A DNA stretch of 64,000 nt from Linnemannia hyalina (Eukaryota > Mortierellomycota > Mortierellomycetes > Mortierellales > Mortierellaceae). The DNA lies in NCBI GenBank assembly GCA_019671135.1, contig JAHRHY010000001.1, forward strand, positions 186,001 through 250,000, in the 5' to 3' direction. The notes beneath the pieces were generated by a model. The model saw only the letters and a program-made list of their open reading frames with translations. It did no database searches and had not been told where the DNA came from. A program made the translations under genes and the position numbers. This document shows, piece by piece, positions 11,736 to 24,280 of the stretch (positions are counted from its first letter, which is position 1; each line of letters starts with the position of its first letter).

Positions 11736-12569
11736 AACTCCTTTTATTTCCACAGGAAATACCAGTAATACATGCAACGACTGTGTCGGCAAACAATGGA
11801 CGAACTATCCAGTTTTTATTTTATATTTTCTCTTTAGCCAATGTTTCAGGACCAGGCCTGTTCTGTCCTTCGGTTCTTCTGTGGAGTAAGGCTGGGTGTC
11901 GGTGTAATAGAGTTTTGCGCTAGAAAAGAGACCAATTCAACACACTCATCTCGCCTTTCTTTCCCTTCCTTGTGATTTTCAATCATGGAACAAGTGTATG
12001 TGGACGGAAGGAGTAGAGAGAAGAATGTAGAGAAAGGCTATGTGTTCCAGACTTTGCTTCAAAACTACGAATGTGGGAAGAAAGAGATATAAATGAACCA
12101 ATGTATTTAAAGAGAGTTTGGGAGAGAGAAAGAATGAGAAAGAGTGCAAGGTCAGACTGCAAGAACGTTGGTGCAAGAAATGGTTAGAGATGAAGAGAGA
12201 AAGAAGAGTTGGGAGCGTACAAGTCAGACTGTATGAACCTTGATGCGGTCTAAGACATGGTATAGAGAAAAAGTGCGGGTGAAAATAGTGAGGAGAGTAG
12301 AGTGGGCGGTGCGGTTCGAGAGAAGAAGGAGGAAGCTGTTTGTGAGGTTCTGGGAAAGAGGCCGTGTTCGCAAAAATGAGAGTGAGGACGACTGGACAAA
12401 GAAAGAGAGAAGCCGCGAGAGAGTGGTGAGTTGTGCATGGTTGCTCTTATTATTTTTCTCTTAGTTCTGGTAAGGTCAAATAAGGACTAGCCTTATTTTG
12501 ATGGCTTGACAATACGACAGAAAAGAGATATGAAAAAAGCACTGGCCATGCTACAAGCACAGGGAGAGG

Positions 12570-12610
12570 GATAGAGAGAGAGATAGAGAGAGATAGATAG
12601 AGAGAGAGGG
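12570..12610. repeat. GATA/GA microsatellite
   Basis: Imperfect run of GA and GATA units in the MAPKKK-SAP intergenic region. Confidence 0.8.
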
Positions 12611-12805
12611 AGTGCTGCTTGTATGAATGAATGGGTGTGGGTGTGGGTGTGAATGGGTCCATGAGTGTGGGCCATAAGTGTGAGCCATTAGGCGGGAGGG
12701 CAGGGCAGGGTTGGAAGGCTTTGATATGCTGAGCCATATGTATGCCGTTGAGCGATTAAGAGAGGAAAAGAAAAAAGGAAACTTCTCCTCGGACTGTCAC
12801 TCCCT

Positions 12806-12815
<10 letters not shown>

Positions 12816-12838
<23 letters not shown>

Positions 12839-12889
12839 ATCACAATCACTCTCTCTCTCTCTCTCTCCCTCTCACACACACACACACAC
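12816..12889. repeat. (CA)n-(CT)n-(CA)n compound microsatellite
   Basis: About 23 nt of CA, then a CT tract, then about 18 nt of CA, in the pyrimidine-rich upstream region of the SAP-domain gene. Confidence 0.85.
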
Positions 12890-14454
12890 TTCTTTTTTTC
12901 TATTGTCTTCCTGACGAGACATCACTTTCACCACTTCAGCCCTCTTCCTTTGCTCAGACTCATCGTTCCTCCTTTCTTTTCTTAACTCCCTTCATCTACC
13001 CCTTTGCTCTCATATCCATCCTCACTCCCTCCGCAACGGTCGTTCTTTCACTCTCTCATTCCCTTCTCATTCACTGCAATCACCTGACTGCCCTCTTCTC
13101 TTCCACTCGCACATTCGCACATTCCCTTTCACACACACACAGACACTCTCTCTCAATCAAACCGCTGTTGGTAAGTGAACCTTTTCTTCTTCCTCCTTCC
13201 ACTCCTTTTCGCCCCGCTCCTTTACCCCCGGTTGCCGTTGTGGACTCGGCGCCAAGCTTTACCCTGTTCTCTACTTTCGATTTGCTAATCATCTTTTTCA
13301 TCCCTATTTCACTCCTTTTCTCTTATTAGTGATCATTCCACGACCCTCCTCCGAGCTTCTTTTTTCTTCTTTTCCTATCTTGCAACCTTTCTTCATCGTT
13401 TGCTCCGTCAGTTTTTCTTCCTGTACTTATATCCATCACACAACCAACGGCAAACACCTGTTTTAAAGCACAAGCGCAGGTGCCACCACTCTTCTTATTT
13501 TATTTTTTTTTCTCTCGCTTTTTCTATTATTTTTCGTCAAAGAAGAGCCCTTTCCCTATTGCGTGTTCCCGTCTCTCTTTTTTTTTCTTCTCACCTTGCC
13601 TTTTTTGCCCTGCCTCATTACCGAGCACTTGTCTGTCATCGGTAAGTCATCTTTTTCTTGTTCATTCCTTCATATGAACATCAGATCGATAGAGAAAGAG
13701 GGAAAGGAGATACTTGAGAGGCGTGAGGAAACATGTGAGCTGGATCAAGAAAAGAATAAAAAGAGATCAACAGAAGTGCATACGAGCAAGCAACCATGCG
13801 ACGATGCAAACAGAGGCATGAAGCAGAGGGACAGTCTACTTTATTGCGATCAATCCTTCCTTCCATTCATTGTCCCCTTCCTTCCTTCCCTCCTTCCTTC
13901 CTTCACCCTCTCCATCATCATCTTTGTCGTCGTCGCACATATCGCCACCTGTCAACAAACAATTTTTCTCTTACTGTTCGATCTGAGTGCGCATTTAAAC
14001 ACAACACAAAGAGAGGTTGTTTAGCCCATCCCTCCCTCCTCTTTGTCCCTCTCTCCTCGCTCTCCTTTTTCATCATCATCATCACATTGACAACAACACA
14101 AACACAAACAAACAAACGGATATGAATAACGGGAAATGAAGCAGAGTGATATCATTCGCATACAACAAACAACCAAACAATCAAACAAAGGATATCCATT
14201 ATCCAGGGAGGGGGCATTCATCATACTCCCCTGTTCACAAGTGCGAACTAACTGCAGTCTGTGCATTATTACTTACCAACGGTATATACTTTTCTGTGTA
14301 ATCCTTTCGATTTATTAACGTTCTTTCTTGTCTTTTTTCCTTCCCCTCTTTTACTCCATTTCTTTAATTGAATGGAACAGTCCCTCGTTCACAATTCACA
14401 CAACTTAGTGTCTCATATAATATCCCGACCCGCCCAAAACTCAAATCGATCATC

Positions 14455-17400
14455 ATGTTCATGCCGCAACAACGGACCGGGTCCAACAGCACTAACAGCA
14501 ACGGCAGTCTGCTGACCCAGGCACTCTCTGCCGAACAGGCACAGCAACTCGCCCTCACCCCTCACGAACAACAGCAACAACAATTACAGCAACAGCACCA
14601 ACAGCAGCACCAACAGCAACAACAACAGCAACAGCAGATGATTTTAATGCAACAACAACAACAACTGTACCAACAACAATTACAACAACATAATCAACAT
14701 AATCTACAGCAACAACAGCAAGATCCATTTCAATTACTCTCGTCTTCAGTACCCATCGATGTCGACGCCGCAGACAGGATGAACGCAACCATTGCCACAA
14801 CCGGATTAATCCCTGGCCACAAGGACGCCGTCAACGGCTTTGGGTCCACAAGTACAGGCGACTGGACCTCCTTCTTGGCATCGGAGAACATGGCCGAGCC
14901 CACCGACACAGATATGGAGCAAATGCTCCAACAGGATACCAACGAAGAGAACTGGACAACCGCCAATCGCAACCACTTCAGCATCCCCAACCCTCCTTCC
15001 TTCATGGACCGAGCCGAACGCCAGCAAAAGCGTGAGATCCCAACAGAGATCCAACAACAACTTATCCATCAACAGCAACAGCTCTATCAGTTCCAGCAGC
15101 AACAGCAATTGCGACTCCAGCTTGAGTTGGCTAGTCAGACACAGCTCCCTCAAAGTCCTGCACCAGGCGGCTATACTCCTGGTCACTACAACCAAAACTC
15201 TTACTTCCCACAATACGTCAATGGACTCGGCCAATTTCCCTCAGGACACTCTCCAGCTGGCTCTCCACTGTCTCCAGGAAACTATGGTGGTGATGATGAC
15301 TACTTTTCGTCTCGCGTTGTTACTCCCGGACCTGCTGCCTCACCCGGCGGAACCTCCAAGATCAAGTCGAGGCCTCGTCCCTCGACTGGGGGCGCTCGAG
15401 TTTCCCAGGGTGGTATCAAGGCTCTCTTTGGTCTGGCGACTCCCAAGAGCAGCCGGGCTTCTCTCGATCTCAAGTCCGATCCAGCCTTGCAGCAGGGTCT
15501 TTCTGGTCTGAACCTCAAGGGTGTCGATTCCAAGCTGGCTGCAAACAAGAAGACGTCGGCAGAGGCTAGTGGTCTTAGCGCTGCCCTCAGTGCTGCCGCA
15601 ACTGCTGCTGGTACCCAGCGATCTACTCAGAGTGCGACCACCACCCCAACAGGAGAGGTTCCTCCTGCCATGACCCTTGCCGAACGTCGTGCCACAGCCG
15701 CTGCCAGCCAAAAACAACGGAGGGTCTCACTTTCGACAACACCCAACAAGGGATCTCTTGTCCCTCCCAACCTTGGACTGGATGCTCAGGCAAACATCCA
15801 ACTGCCGCCCAACTTGACGCCCGGAAGCGAGTCTTATCCTCTCTCCAGCCCAGCGCTTCTTTCGACCTCAGCCTCGTCGCCCGCGCCCATTCAAATTGGC
15901 CGAGTCATCCCCCGCAGCTCTTCCTCGCAGACCCGAACAGAGGAGCAGCAGAAGCAGCTGGATGATGCGATGGAGCGTGTCGACTTTGACGATGTTACCG
16001 TGGCCGAACTAAAAGAGATGTTGCGCCAGCGTGGCAAGCATGGTGGAGGTAAAAAGGCTGACTTGATCAAGCGTCTTCAGGGAGAGATCGACCAGATACG
16101 TGCCAACCGCAATGGAGGTGGCGCCCGTCTCAACGTGACACCCGGTGCCTCGGCCCCTATGCCTATTGGTTCGCCCGCCGCCAATTCGCTTCACCGGACC
16201 ATGGGAAACATGCATCTTGGATCGCCTCCAACTCACTCTCAGCTGTCTTCGTCCCCCACCAACCGTCGCTACAGCCCTTATGGAGCTGGTGCTCCATTGC
16301 CTTCGCCTGGCGGCACTGGCCATGTGGTCGGTTCTCTTCCTGGAACGGTGACTCATGGTTTCCCTACCAATGGTCAGTCTCAAGCTGGGGCTGTCCAAGT
16401 ACCGATTGCTGGACTCTCGAGCAGCCTCCCAAGGAACATTGCCATGCCCACTGTTCGTGAGACGAGTCCTTTCCCTCCTGGATCTCCTAGGATGTCGTCG
16501 TTGCTCGGATCGTCGTTCATTTCATCTGACGGTACAGTACATCAGAACCCTGTCCATCCTCATAACCGTCAACAGACACCTACTGTCAACAGACGTTCAT
16601 CGCCCGCAGGTTACCCCAGCCCAGCCGGAAGCAGTCTTCGTAACAGCCATAGCCCGGAGTCAAGTCCTATGGAGGAATCTGAGACGACGCCGGGGGGCAT
16701 GGAGCAGGACGGGCAGAGCCCCGGTACCGCGGATATGGGCATGCTGTCGGACCCCAACCTGCTCGCTATGAGTGGAGATGCACTTACAATGGATACGGCC
16801 TTTCTGATAGGCTTGAATGGTGCCACTGCTGAGGGTCAGGACTTGTTTGCTCTACATGGAGGTCGCGAACCCTCTGTCTCAGCTGCCTCTCCCTCACCTA
16901 CGCCGTCTTACAGCTCAGTGTCGACTTCCAGGAGTCAATTGCGACAGTATAGTCCGTTGAGCCAGCAGTTGGCCTACCACCCTGTCGATTATGGCTTGAG
17001 TCATTCACATGCCCTCTATGACGATGCCTGTGTCCCCCACCGTGCCAGCAGCATCGATATTCAGCGCGTTGAAGATGGTACGTATCGCGCCTCACTCTGA
17101 ACATGCGTTTTAGCTGTCCAATATGGATGATCAATAAATGTGAAATAGCTAACATGTTTTTATATGTTGTGAACGATAGAATTCCTCACATTGTCTCCAG
17201 CTCTGATCACAGGCCACCCAATGGACCACGCACTGGGATCACAGAACGCACCAAGCGGTCTCAGTCACGTCCTCCAACGTCAACAGGAGGCATTGAACCA
17301 AAAGGCAGCAGGCAACGCCATGGCCAGTCAACCACCCAACTACTTGCATGTCACCCAACAGGGCATGTTTGATTTCGACAGCCATTTCCATAATGTCAGC

Positions 17401-17556
17401 GATAGTAGCAATAGTGAGGAGCAACAACAGCAGCATCAGTCTATTAACCAGGATGATCTGGATATGCTGCTTTTGGGTCCTCAAGGCGGGATTTCGTTCC
17501 ATCAGCAGTCGTCGTCGAGTGATCCTAACAACTTTAACAGGGATGGTTTCTGGTGA
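14455..17556 (+). CDS. Q-rich SAP-domain nuclear protein
   Basis: Two exons, 14455-17077 and 17180-17556 (GTACGT donor, GATAG acceptor), give 999 residues. The N-terminal 100 or more residues are almost pure glutamine tracts with L/H interruptions, followed by further Q-rich blocks and long S/P/T/A-rich disorder. A SAP motif lies at about 511-550 (VTVAELKEMLRQRGKHGGGKKADLIKRLQ). The C-terminal exon ends with another Q stretch and an acidic/hydrophobic patch (DDLDMLLLG), reminiscent of activation domains. SAP motifs bind AT-rich or scaffold DNA, so a chromatin or transcription role is likely but unproven. An in-frame ATG at 14368 exists, but it lies inside what looks like a 5'-UTR intron ending at 14380, so the start at 14455 (MFMPQQ) is preferred. 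The orthologue is not recognised. Confidence 0.85.
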
Positions 17557-17944
17557 ACTTCATTTTTTTCTTCTTATATATATACGTTCCTAGACATGTT
17601 TTTTTTTTTTGTTTGTTGCTCGTATTTTCATACCAGTTTCTGTTTCTTCGTTATTTTTATATTTTTCGTCGATTCGTTTCTTTCCAATAGAAAAAAGTTT
17701 GAAATACTCCCCCACCTTCATTAGATCAGATAGACAACTTGATAAATCCTCCTTTCACCCCTCTTGAGCATTGAAGCTAGTACTTTTTGGCCATTCCACT
17801 GCACCTTCATTCAACCTTGACAGCGTCTGAGCATGGGATCAATTAAGAATGCGAAAATGATTGAGCTTGGTGGATTTTTAATGCAAGAAAATGGAGGACA
17901 ATGGGAAGAGAAAAGAAATAGGGGTGGCGAAAAAAAGGCAATGT
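17557..17944. other. intergenic, convergent 3' ends
   Basis: 3' UTR space between the SAP-domain gene (+) and SCO1 (-). It has TATATATA at about 17576-17584 and T tracts. No gene seen. Confidence 0.5.
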
Positions 17945-19552
17945 CTATGCAGATGCAGGCGACTCTGAAAGACGCTTCTCATTCAACTTTGGCAAAATCT
18001 TCCCACCCTCTTCCTTAAACTTTCCAATGTGGTCCTTAACACTCTGGGACACAAACTCGGCAGTATGATCCTTGGCATAACAATCGACAAAGGAACCGTC
18101 AGGAGCCATGAGGTAGAAGAAGATGGAGTGGTCGACAAGGTAGTCTTCTCCCAGGTCGACTTTAGGGGGTTTTGAGAAGTAGACGCGGTAGGATTTTGCG
18201 ACGCGGGCGATTTCTTCGAGAGTGCCCGTCAATCCGATCAGGTCCTTGTGGAAATCTGTTGGGATGGATAGATGATGTTAGTGTTGATGTTTTCGTTTGG
18301 GGATTGATTAGGGAGGTCCGAAGAGTGAGGGGTTGAGTTGTTGGTTACCTTTGACGTATTCGTTGACTTCTGCGACGGTGTCGCGTTGAGGGTCGCAGGT
18401 GATGAAGATGGGCGTGATCACGTCGCCAATCTCAGGGTCAGCCTCTATTCCAATGGGTAGCCATGGGTAATGGTAATAAGGTAAAAAGGGGTGCCATTAA
18501 TTAGTGTGCTGCATTATACAAAAATTGGTGGCGTCAAATATATTTTTTGGGCGCCCAAATCCCAAATACGGCACATCCGGCTGAGAACAAAGAGAAACGC
18601 ATTCCGATCCCCTCCCCCCTCTTCTTCGCAAACTCTCCGGTTGCGAAGCAGCCATGGTCACCAAAAAGAAACAAATGCAGCCAACAAATAACCAAAACAA
18701 AAAGAAAAACTTACTGACGGTATCAAGGACTTCCGCCATCTTATCCAACTCCTCGGGACAGATATCGGGGCAGTTTGTGAATCCGAAATAGATGAGCATA
18801 TAACGTCCTTTGAAATCCTCGTTGGTTGTCCGGATCCCGTTCTGATCGATGAGGGAGAAGGGGCCACCGATTTTGGGTTTTCCGTATGTTGCACTTTCCT
18901 TTGCCACACGTGCCTCTTCCTCTAATTGTTTTTTTTTGAAGAGAGAGGGGATCAGGTGTTAGTGATAATGGTGGAGGAGTGATATTCGATGAAGGGTGAT
19001 AAGAAGCGACGGAGGCGATAGGGAGGTAAGAGGGGAAGGAGGGACGAACCACGGGCGATCTCGACGCGCTTCTTTTCTTCGCGGAAGTAGAGCAGCAATC
19101 CTGATCCTGTTACCGTGAACACCGCAAACGTTTTCCAGTTCAATGCCTATTTTTCATCAAACATAAGATCGGAACCAAAAGAAAAAAAAAAAAAGAGTTT
19201 GTTAGCGCGCGAAAAGGTATCAGTAGATCGACGATGAAGCGGATCGCAAGGCAATTGAGGAAAGAGAAGTAAGAGGACATACACCCGCGGCGCTTGAGGC
19301 TTGGGCACGGGCACCCTCGGGCTTGGAGCTGAAGCCGCGGGCGGCGTTGAACAAGGGCGAAGGGGTGCGGAGAGGCGTGGCGGGGGTTGCCAACCTAGGG
19401 GCGGCAAAGCGAGGGACGGCGGTCCTTCTAATGAAAGCTGAGTATGGGAAAAACGGTCATATGCGATTTGACTGTCAGCTAGGTTCCTTGTTGATGAGGC
19501 GTGTGAATGTAGGCTGACTTGTGAATGCCATGTTGGACCTACATCGCAACAT
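17945..19552 (-). CDS. SCO1: mitochondrial copper chaperone Sco1 (cytochrome c oxidase assembly)
   Basis: Six exons on the minus strand: 19543-19552, 19283-19437, 19050-19146, 18715-18921, 18349-18444, 17945-18255; phases agree and give 291 residues. The N-terminus MLRSFIRRTAVPRF followed by an Arg/Ala/Ser-rich stretch is a mitochondrial presequence. One membrane segment follows at about 59-77 (NWKTFAVFTVTGSGLLLYF). The thioredoxin-like domain carries the copper-binding CPDIC (Cys 138 and Cys 142, in FGFTNCPDICPEEL) and the distal His about 231 (DYLVDHS). Sco1 hands Cu(I) to the CuA site of Cox2 from the inner membrane. The first coding exon has only 10 nt; it is chosen because it supplies the ATG and the correct phase for a perfect presequence. 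The gene is divergent from QCR2. Confidence 0.93.
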
Positions 19553-20408
19553 TCTGAATTGTGAGAAGGTAAGTGTGAGCGACTTCGGGCAAACGGGCGA
19601 AAGGCGCATTTTAAGGGACAAGCAAACGATGGGTGAAATTTCTATCAACGTCACCGAAATGTATTTTTCAAATGGTTTAGTCGTATGCCCTACAACATGA
19701 AAATTGCACAGGGATGAGAGGAGGGTTCGGAGCAAGTTTGTTTGAGGATCCGGAAATCTCTCTTTTGATCGTAACTTCTCTCCTCTCATCCCCCATCCGA
19801 CCCCTAATCACACACAACAACGGTAATCATCTTACTACTACTACTCACTCTTACACCTACACTCTTACACCCACTCGGTAATCCCCCAAAGGACAACGAC
19901 AAGACCAACAAGCAGAGCCAGCAACAAAGTGATCAATACATTTGCCGGAATCAAGGAACACGCCGGAGAAAAACGAAAAATATACAGACGGACCATCACA
20001 ACAAACACGGAAAATAGGCAAGCTGTGGTGTGTGTTCCTTTCAGGAACGCATCGCGCTGATCGGCCGCTGTCCCTCGTTACTCCTCAGTAACTTCAGGCA
20101 CCAGCAACAAGAAAAAGATGACCATGAGCGTAAAACACCAACAAGCCCAGAAGCGGACAAACAGCACTCGGACCTGTCCCTTTATCCAAAGGACAAGGGA
20201 ACAAACGCGTCCCTTTTCTGCACCTCCGGATCCGAACGTTCCGAACATATCCATATCACACGTACACTATCCTTCCACTCCCGCTCCTTCACTTCCTCTC
20301 TCTACCCTTCACATACACCTACCCAACAACCCTTCACGCTCACCGACTCACACCTTCTTCCTCTCTCTGCCTACTCCTCTTTCCGTCGCGTTCTCATAAT
20401 ATAGAAAA
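19553..20408. other. divergent promoter region, SCO1 / QCR2
   Basis: 856 nt between the start codons of two nuclear genes for respiratory complexes IV (assembly) and III. Contains CTACTACTACTACT near 19832-19846 and a pyrimidine-rich stretch before the QCR2 start. Co-regulation through a shared promoter is plausible inference. Confidence 0.5.
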
Positions 20409-22519
20409 ATGTTGTCCATCTCCTCCGCCCGCAAGACCTTGAACTTGGTCCCCACCGTCCTCAAGGCCGGATACGCCACCGCCGTCTCCAAGACTGGCAA
20501 CGGCGTCAAGGTCGCTGCTTTTGACGAGAGCTCCCCCACCGCCTCCGTCTCCCTCGTCATCAACGCCGGTGCCCGTTTCGAGCCCCAGGGCAAGGCTGGT
20601 ATCGCCCACTTTGCCAAGAACTTTGGCTTCAAGGTAACCATCCCTCTAGAGCAACTATTCAGGAACGAGTGCCAGCTTTGACGCGGGCTGGATCTCCGGC
20701 TCTTTTTTTTCTAGGCGAGCAACTCTTCATTTTCAGGAAAGGAGTAGTACGAGAACTCATCGGGACCGTGAAACCTACCGCACGAGAGTTGGCCTATAGG
20801 CTCTAGCAGGATTATTCCTTAGATGGCAACAATTGTCACCGCACAGAGTTGGAAGATTACCCCTGGGCAGTGAGAGAGCGATGATCAAGGCGCTCATGGA
20901 CCGCAACACAATTAAGTGTTTTGCGTTGCCAGCCGTCAAGACTGGACCTTCAATGGCATCTCGTCGTCGTTCAATTGACGGATATATCCACGGAGAATAC
21001 TACACGTATGACAGCGATTACCCAAGAAAAAAGAATCAGTCGCAGGAGTTCGACAATTGTGGATACAGGACACGATTAGCTCCTACCACGAGCCTTCAAC
21101 TTCAACTCACCTCGACAAGGAAATTCAGTCTAGACAAGAAGGCACGACGACTGACCCACCCCTTCATTACGTGTTGCAAATTGGATTCATTAGAACAACG
21201 GCAAGCGCTCCGCTTTCCGCATTGCCCGCGAGACTGAGCTCGTTGGTGGTGTCCTTACTGCCAACCTTGGCCGTGAGAACGTCACCTTCACCGCTGAGTG
21301 CTTGAAGGAGGATGTGTAAGTGTCTTTGCGCCTTCTCGAGCGTGCATTGGATATATCTTGCAGAAACAAACGGCGTTGGTGAACATGAGATATCTAACCA
21401 ATCGACTCTCTCAACATGCTAATAAATAGCCCATACTTCGTCGAGGTCTTCGGTGACCTCGTTGCCCAGACCAAGTTCGCCGAGCACGAGTTCCACGGTG
21501 TCGCCCACCAGGTCGCTGCCGAGGCCTCCTACGCCGAGTCTTCCCCCGAGATCACCGTCATCGAGGCTGCCCACAACGCCGCTTTCCGCAGCGGACTCGG
21601 CAACTCTGTCTACGCCGCCCCTTACGCCGAGATCTCCACCTCGGACTTGAAGAAGTTCGCCGCCGACAACTTTGTTGCCAATAAGATCGCCCTCGTTGCC
21701 ACCGGTGTCTCTGAGGCCGAGCTCAAGAACTTGGCCAACTCTGCCTTCAGCGACGTTGCTGCTGGTTCTGAGGCCAAGGCCCAGGATGCTAAGTACTACG
21801 GTGGTGATGTCCGTGTTGCCCAGAACACCGAGGCTGGTCACGTTGCCGTTGCCTTCCAGGGAGCTGCTGCCGGTACCCCCGAGTTCTACACTGCCCAGGT
21901 CCTCCGCTCCTTGCTCGGAGGTGACCGCTTCGTCAAGTGGTCGACCGCTGGTGTCTCTCCCCTCTCTGCTGCCGCTGGCAAGATCGGTCACGGTGCCCAG
22001 ATCTCTGCCTTCAACTTTGGATACTCTGATGCTGGTCTCTTCGGTATCTACGCTCAGGCTGACCACAAGAACATTGCCGAGGCTGCCAAGACCGCCGTCG
22101 CTTCCTTGAAGGCTGCCTCCAAGTCTGTCTCTGCTGACGAGTTCAAGCGTGCTTTGGCCCAGGCCAAGTTCGAGACCGCTGCCCGCTATGAGACCCGCGC
22201 CGCCTCGACCGAGATCCTCGCTGCCCAGGCTTTCCAGGGCCAGAAGGTTTCTGCCTCAGAATCCCTTGCTGCCTTCGACAAGGTCTCTGCCGCCGATGTT
22301 TCCAAAGTAAGCTCTCCTCTTAATGATGTTACTCGCTTGTTGTTGTGGTCTAGGCACTAAATGATGCGCAATTGTTGTCTGGAACTCTTTTCTAACTATT
22401 ATTTATGTTCTCGCCCGTCTTCAATTCAATAGTTCGCTGCCAAGCTCTTGAGCAGCAAGCCTACCACCGTTGTCCTCGGCAGAACCTCCGAGCTCCCTTA
22501 CGGTGATGCCTTGTTCTAA
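20409..22519 (+). CDS. QCR2: cytochrome b-c1 complex core protein 2 (peptidase M16 family)
   Basis: Four exons: 20409-20633, 21194-21315, 21430-22306, 22433-22519, all GT-AG with consistent phases, 436 residues. The N-terminus MLSISSARKTLNLVPTVL is a mitochondrial presequence. The M16 fold is clear (VSLVINAGARFEPQGKAGIAH, then NGKRSAFRIARETELVGG, then C-terminal GHVAVAFQGA and LGGDRFVKWSTAG). The zinc motif HxxEH of true processing peptidases is replaced by HFAKN, as expected for the non-catalytic core 2 subunit of complex III rather than beta-MPP. Codons are strongly C-ending, typical of highly expressed genes in this window. The first intron is unusually long (560 nt), while the others are 114-126 nt. 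Confidence 0.93.
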
Positions 22520-22851
22520 ATCCTCACTTACCCCGCTACCCCTTTTACCTCTCTCCCACTCATAACTTCCACGACACTTTTTCTCTTTTCTATCACTGTC
22601 CCAAGAATAAAATATCTCATAGAACCTTCATGTCGCCCTCTCCCCTTTTTCTAAACAACTTAACGCATATATCTTGCTACCGTTCATGCCATGAATCTTG
22701 ACGGAGCCTACCTTCAAAAAAAAAAATACAAATTGTCACGCTTATTATTCAATCATTCTCTTGATACTCAGGTGCGACTTGTTGCTTTTTTTTTCTTTTA
22801 TTTCTTTGGTTGTTCTTTTTGGCGTTTATAGACGAAACTGTTAAATTCATT
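22520..22851. other. intergenic, convergent 3' ends
   Basis: 3' flanks of QCR2 (+) and the RsfS-like gene (-), AT-rich, with an AATAAA-like signal at about 22606-22611. No gene seen. Confidence 0.5.
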
Positions 22852-24280
22852 TCAGCCCTTGACAACTTCATCCAACGAAAGATCCTCCTCTCCCCTCCGT
22901 CCACGTTTACTCCCATGCTCCGCTCCCTTTGACCGTCCTGGATCCTCCATCCAGCTCTCTGTCAGTTTCTTCTGGACGTCTTCCCACGAGATCTCTTCTG
23001 CGTCTTTTAACTTGAGAGGATCCTTGACGGCGCCCCAGAGGCCTTCGAGGTTCCGTTCTTTACGGGTTTCGTGGGTCATGAAGTGTAGGATGATTGAACC
23101 TGTGTCGATGACTACCCAGTCTGGAGTGGACCGACCTTCCATGAGCGGTGGGGATGTCTTTGGCTGCATCTTCTTCAACTAAGAAAAACGAGGCATAAAC
23201 CCAAACAGAGAAAGAAAGAAAAAAGGCAAAGAAGGAATGAGGATGAGGAATATACAATGTCTACTTTACAACACCGCAAAACAGTATGCAATTTTTAGGG
23301 TAAAAGTACATATCATAGGGGGGGGCAACACAACTGAGGAATGAAAAAAACCTTACAGCGGTGTAGACTTGATCGGCAACGTTTCCAACATGTCGCTCCG
23401 AGAGCCCCTCAGCAATAACCATCCAATCGGTCCAATCACACTTTTGGCGCATATCCATGACCGTGACATTGCGAGCACGTTCATGTTCCAGCATCCGGAC
23501 CAGACCCCGGATCGCTACCGGCGCGTCCTTCAAGTCTTCAATCTCGTTCTTGTTGGGAGAGGTGGAAGTGGGTTTGGAATGGTGGTGTTTGGAGTGCTTT
23601 TGGTGTTTGCCGCGGGCGTTGCGTTTCCAGAGTGGGACAAAGTCTTGTGATGAAACCTTGTCGTCGCCATCTTCGGAGTTTGAAGTGGTGGTGGTGGAGT
23701 AGGTCTTGTCGACGAACCAGGAGAACTCTTCCTCGGACCGCTGCTTATCCTCCAACAGTACCGACGTGGCTGTTGTTGTTGTTGCTGTAGATGTTATAAT
23801 GACATCATCTTGCTGAAGTTCGAGCCCATCCTTGTTGAGGAGGGCAGCTGTATCGTGAGAACTATGACGGCTTTTGAGCTCTGCGGCCGTGTCGAGGTCG
23901 AGGGAGTCTATGGTCTGTTGCACGTGGGGGTCGTCTAGGTCTTGGTCGACTATCGAGGCTGCTTTTCCGCGGTGTGTTTCCGCGGCGATGTCCGAGGAAG
24001 TAGTGGAGGTGGGTTTCTTGACATTGATGTGGTCATGGTGTTTTTCGTATTGACGGAGGTGTGAGGGTGTGGTTGTAAGGTATGCCTTCTGTCCTGGTGT
24101 GCGGAAGGTATGAGTGAGAGGTGTGGGGGAGAGTGGTGTTCGAGGGGTGAGGAGGGGGGTGGGTGAGGAGGAGGAGGGTGTGGACGAGAGGAGGCGACGG
24201 GTGGTGAGGTGGTGACTGTTTAGACACCGCGTCGTCCTGGCTGTTGATGCTCCTGCATTGCGGATGAGTGTGCTTAGCAT
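22852..24280 (-). CDS. mitochondrial RsfS/Atp25-like ribosome-silencing factor domain protein
   Basis: Two exons, 23357-24280 and 22852-23178, give 416 residues. The N-terminus MLSTLIRNAGASTARTTRCL is Arg/Ser/Thr-rich without acids, a mitochondrial presequence, and a long disordered Thr/Ser/His linker follows. The conserved domain spans the intron: ARNVTVMDMRQKCDWTDWMVIAEG, SERHVGNVADQVYTA, then after splicing DWVVIDTGSIILHFM and NLEGLWG. This is the RsfS/C7orf30 (DUF143) fold, which binds large-subunit protein uL14 and acts in mitochondrial ribosome assembly; in yeast it is the N-terminal half of Atp25. The C-terminal tail here is short and charged, so the Atp25 C-terminal half needed for OLI1 mRNA is absent. 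The ATG at 24280 is preferred over an upstream in-frame ATG because it places the presequence first. Confidence 0.88.

Larger units (their letters stand above)
11736..14454. other. long intergenic and probable leader of the SAP-domain gene
   Basis: Holds the MAPKKK 3' end, a purine-rich stretch (12000-12450), microsatellites (separate entries), then strongly pyrimidine-rich plus-strand DNA from 12900 onward. Good donors GTAAGT at about 13171 and 13642 and an acceptor AACAG at 14376-14380 suggest one or two introns in the 5' UTR of the downstream gene. No coding frame here looks real. Confidence 0.5.

Noticed and set aside
21419..22066. 215-residue minus-strand frame opposite QCR2
   Set aside because: Antisense shadow of a C-ending-codon gene; composition is an artefact.
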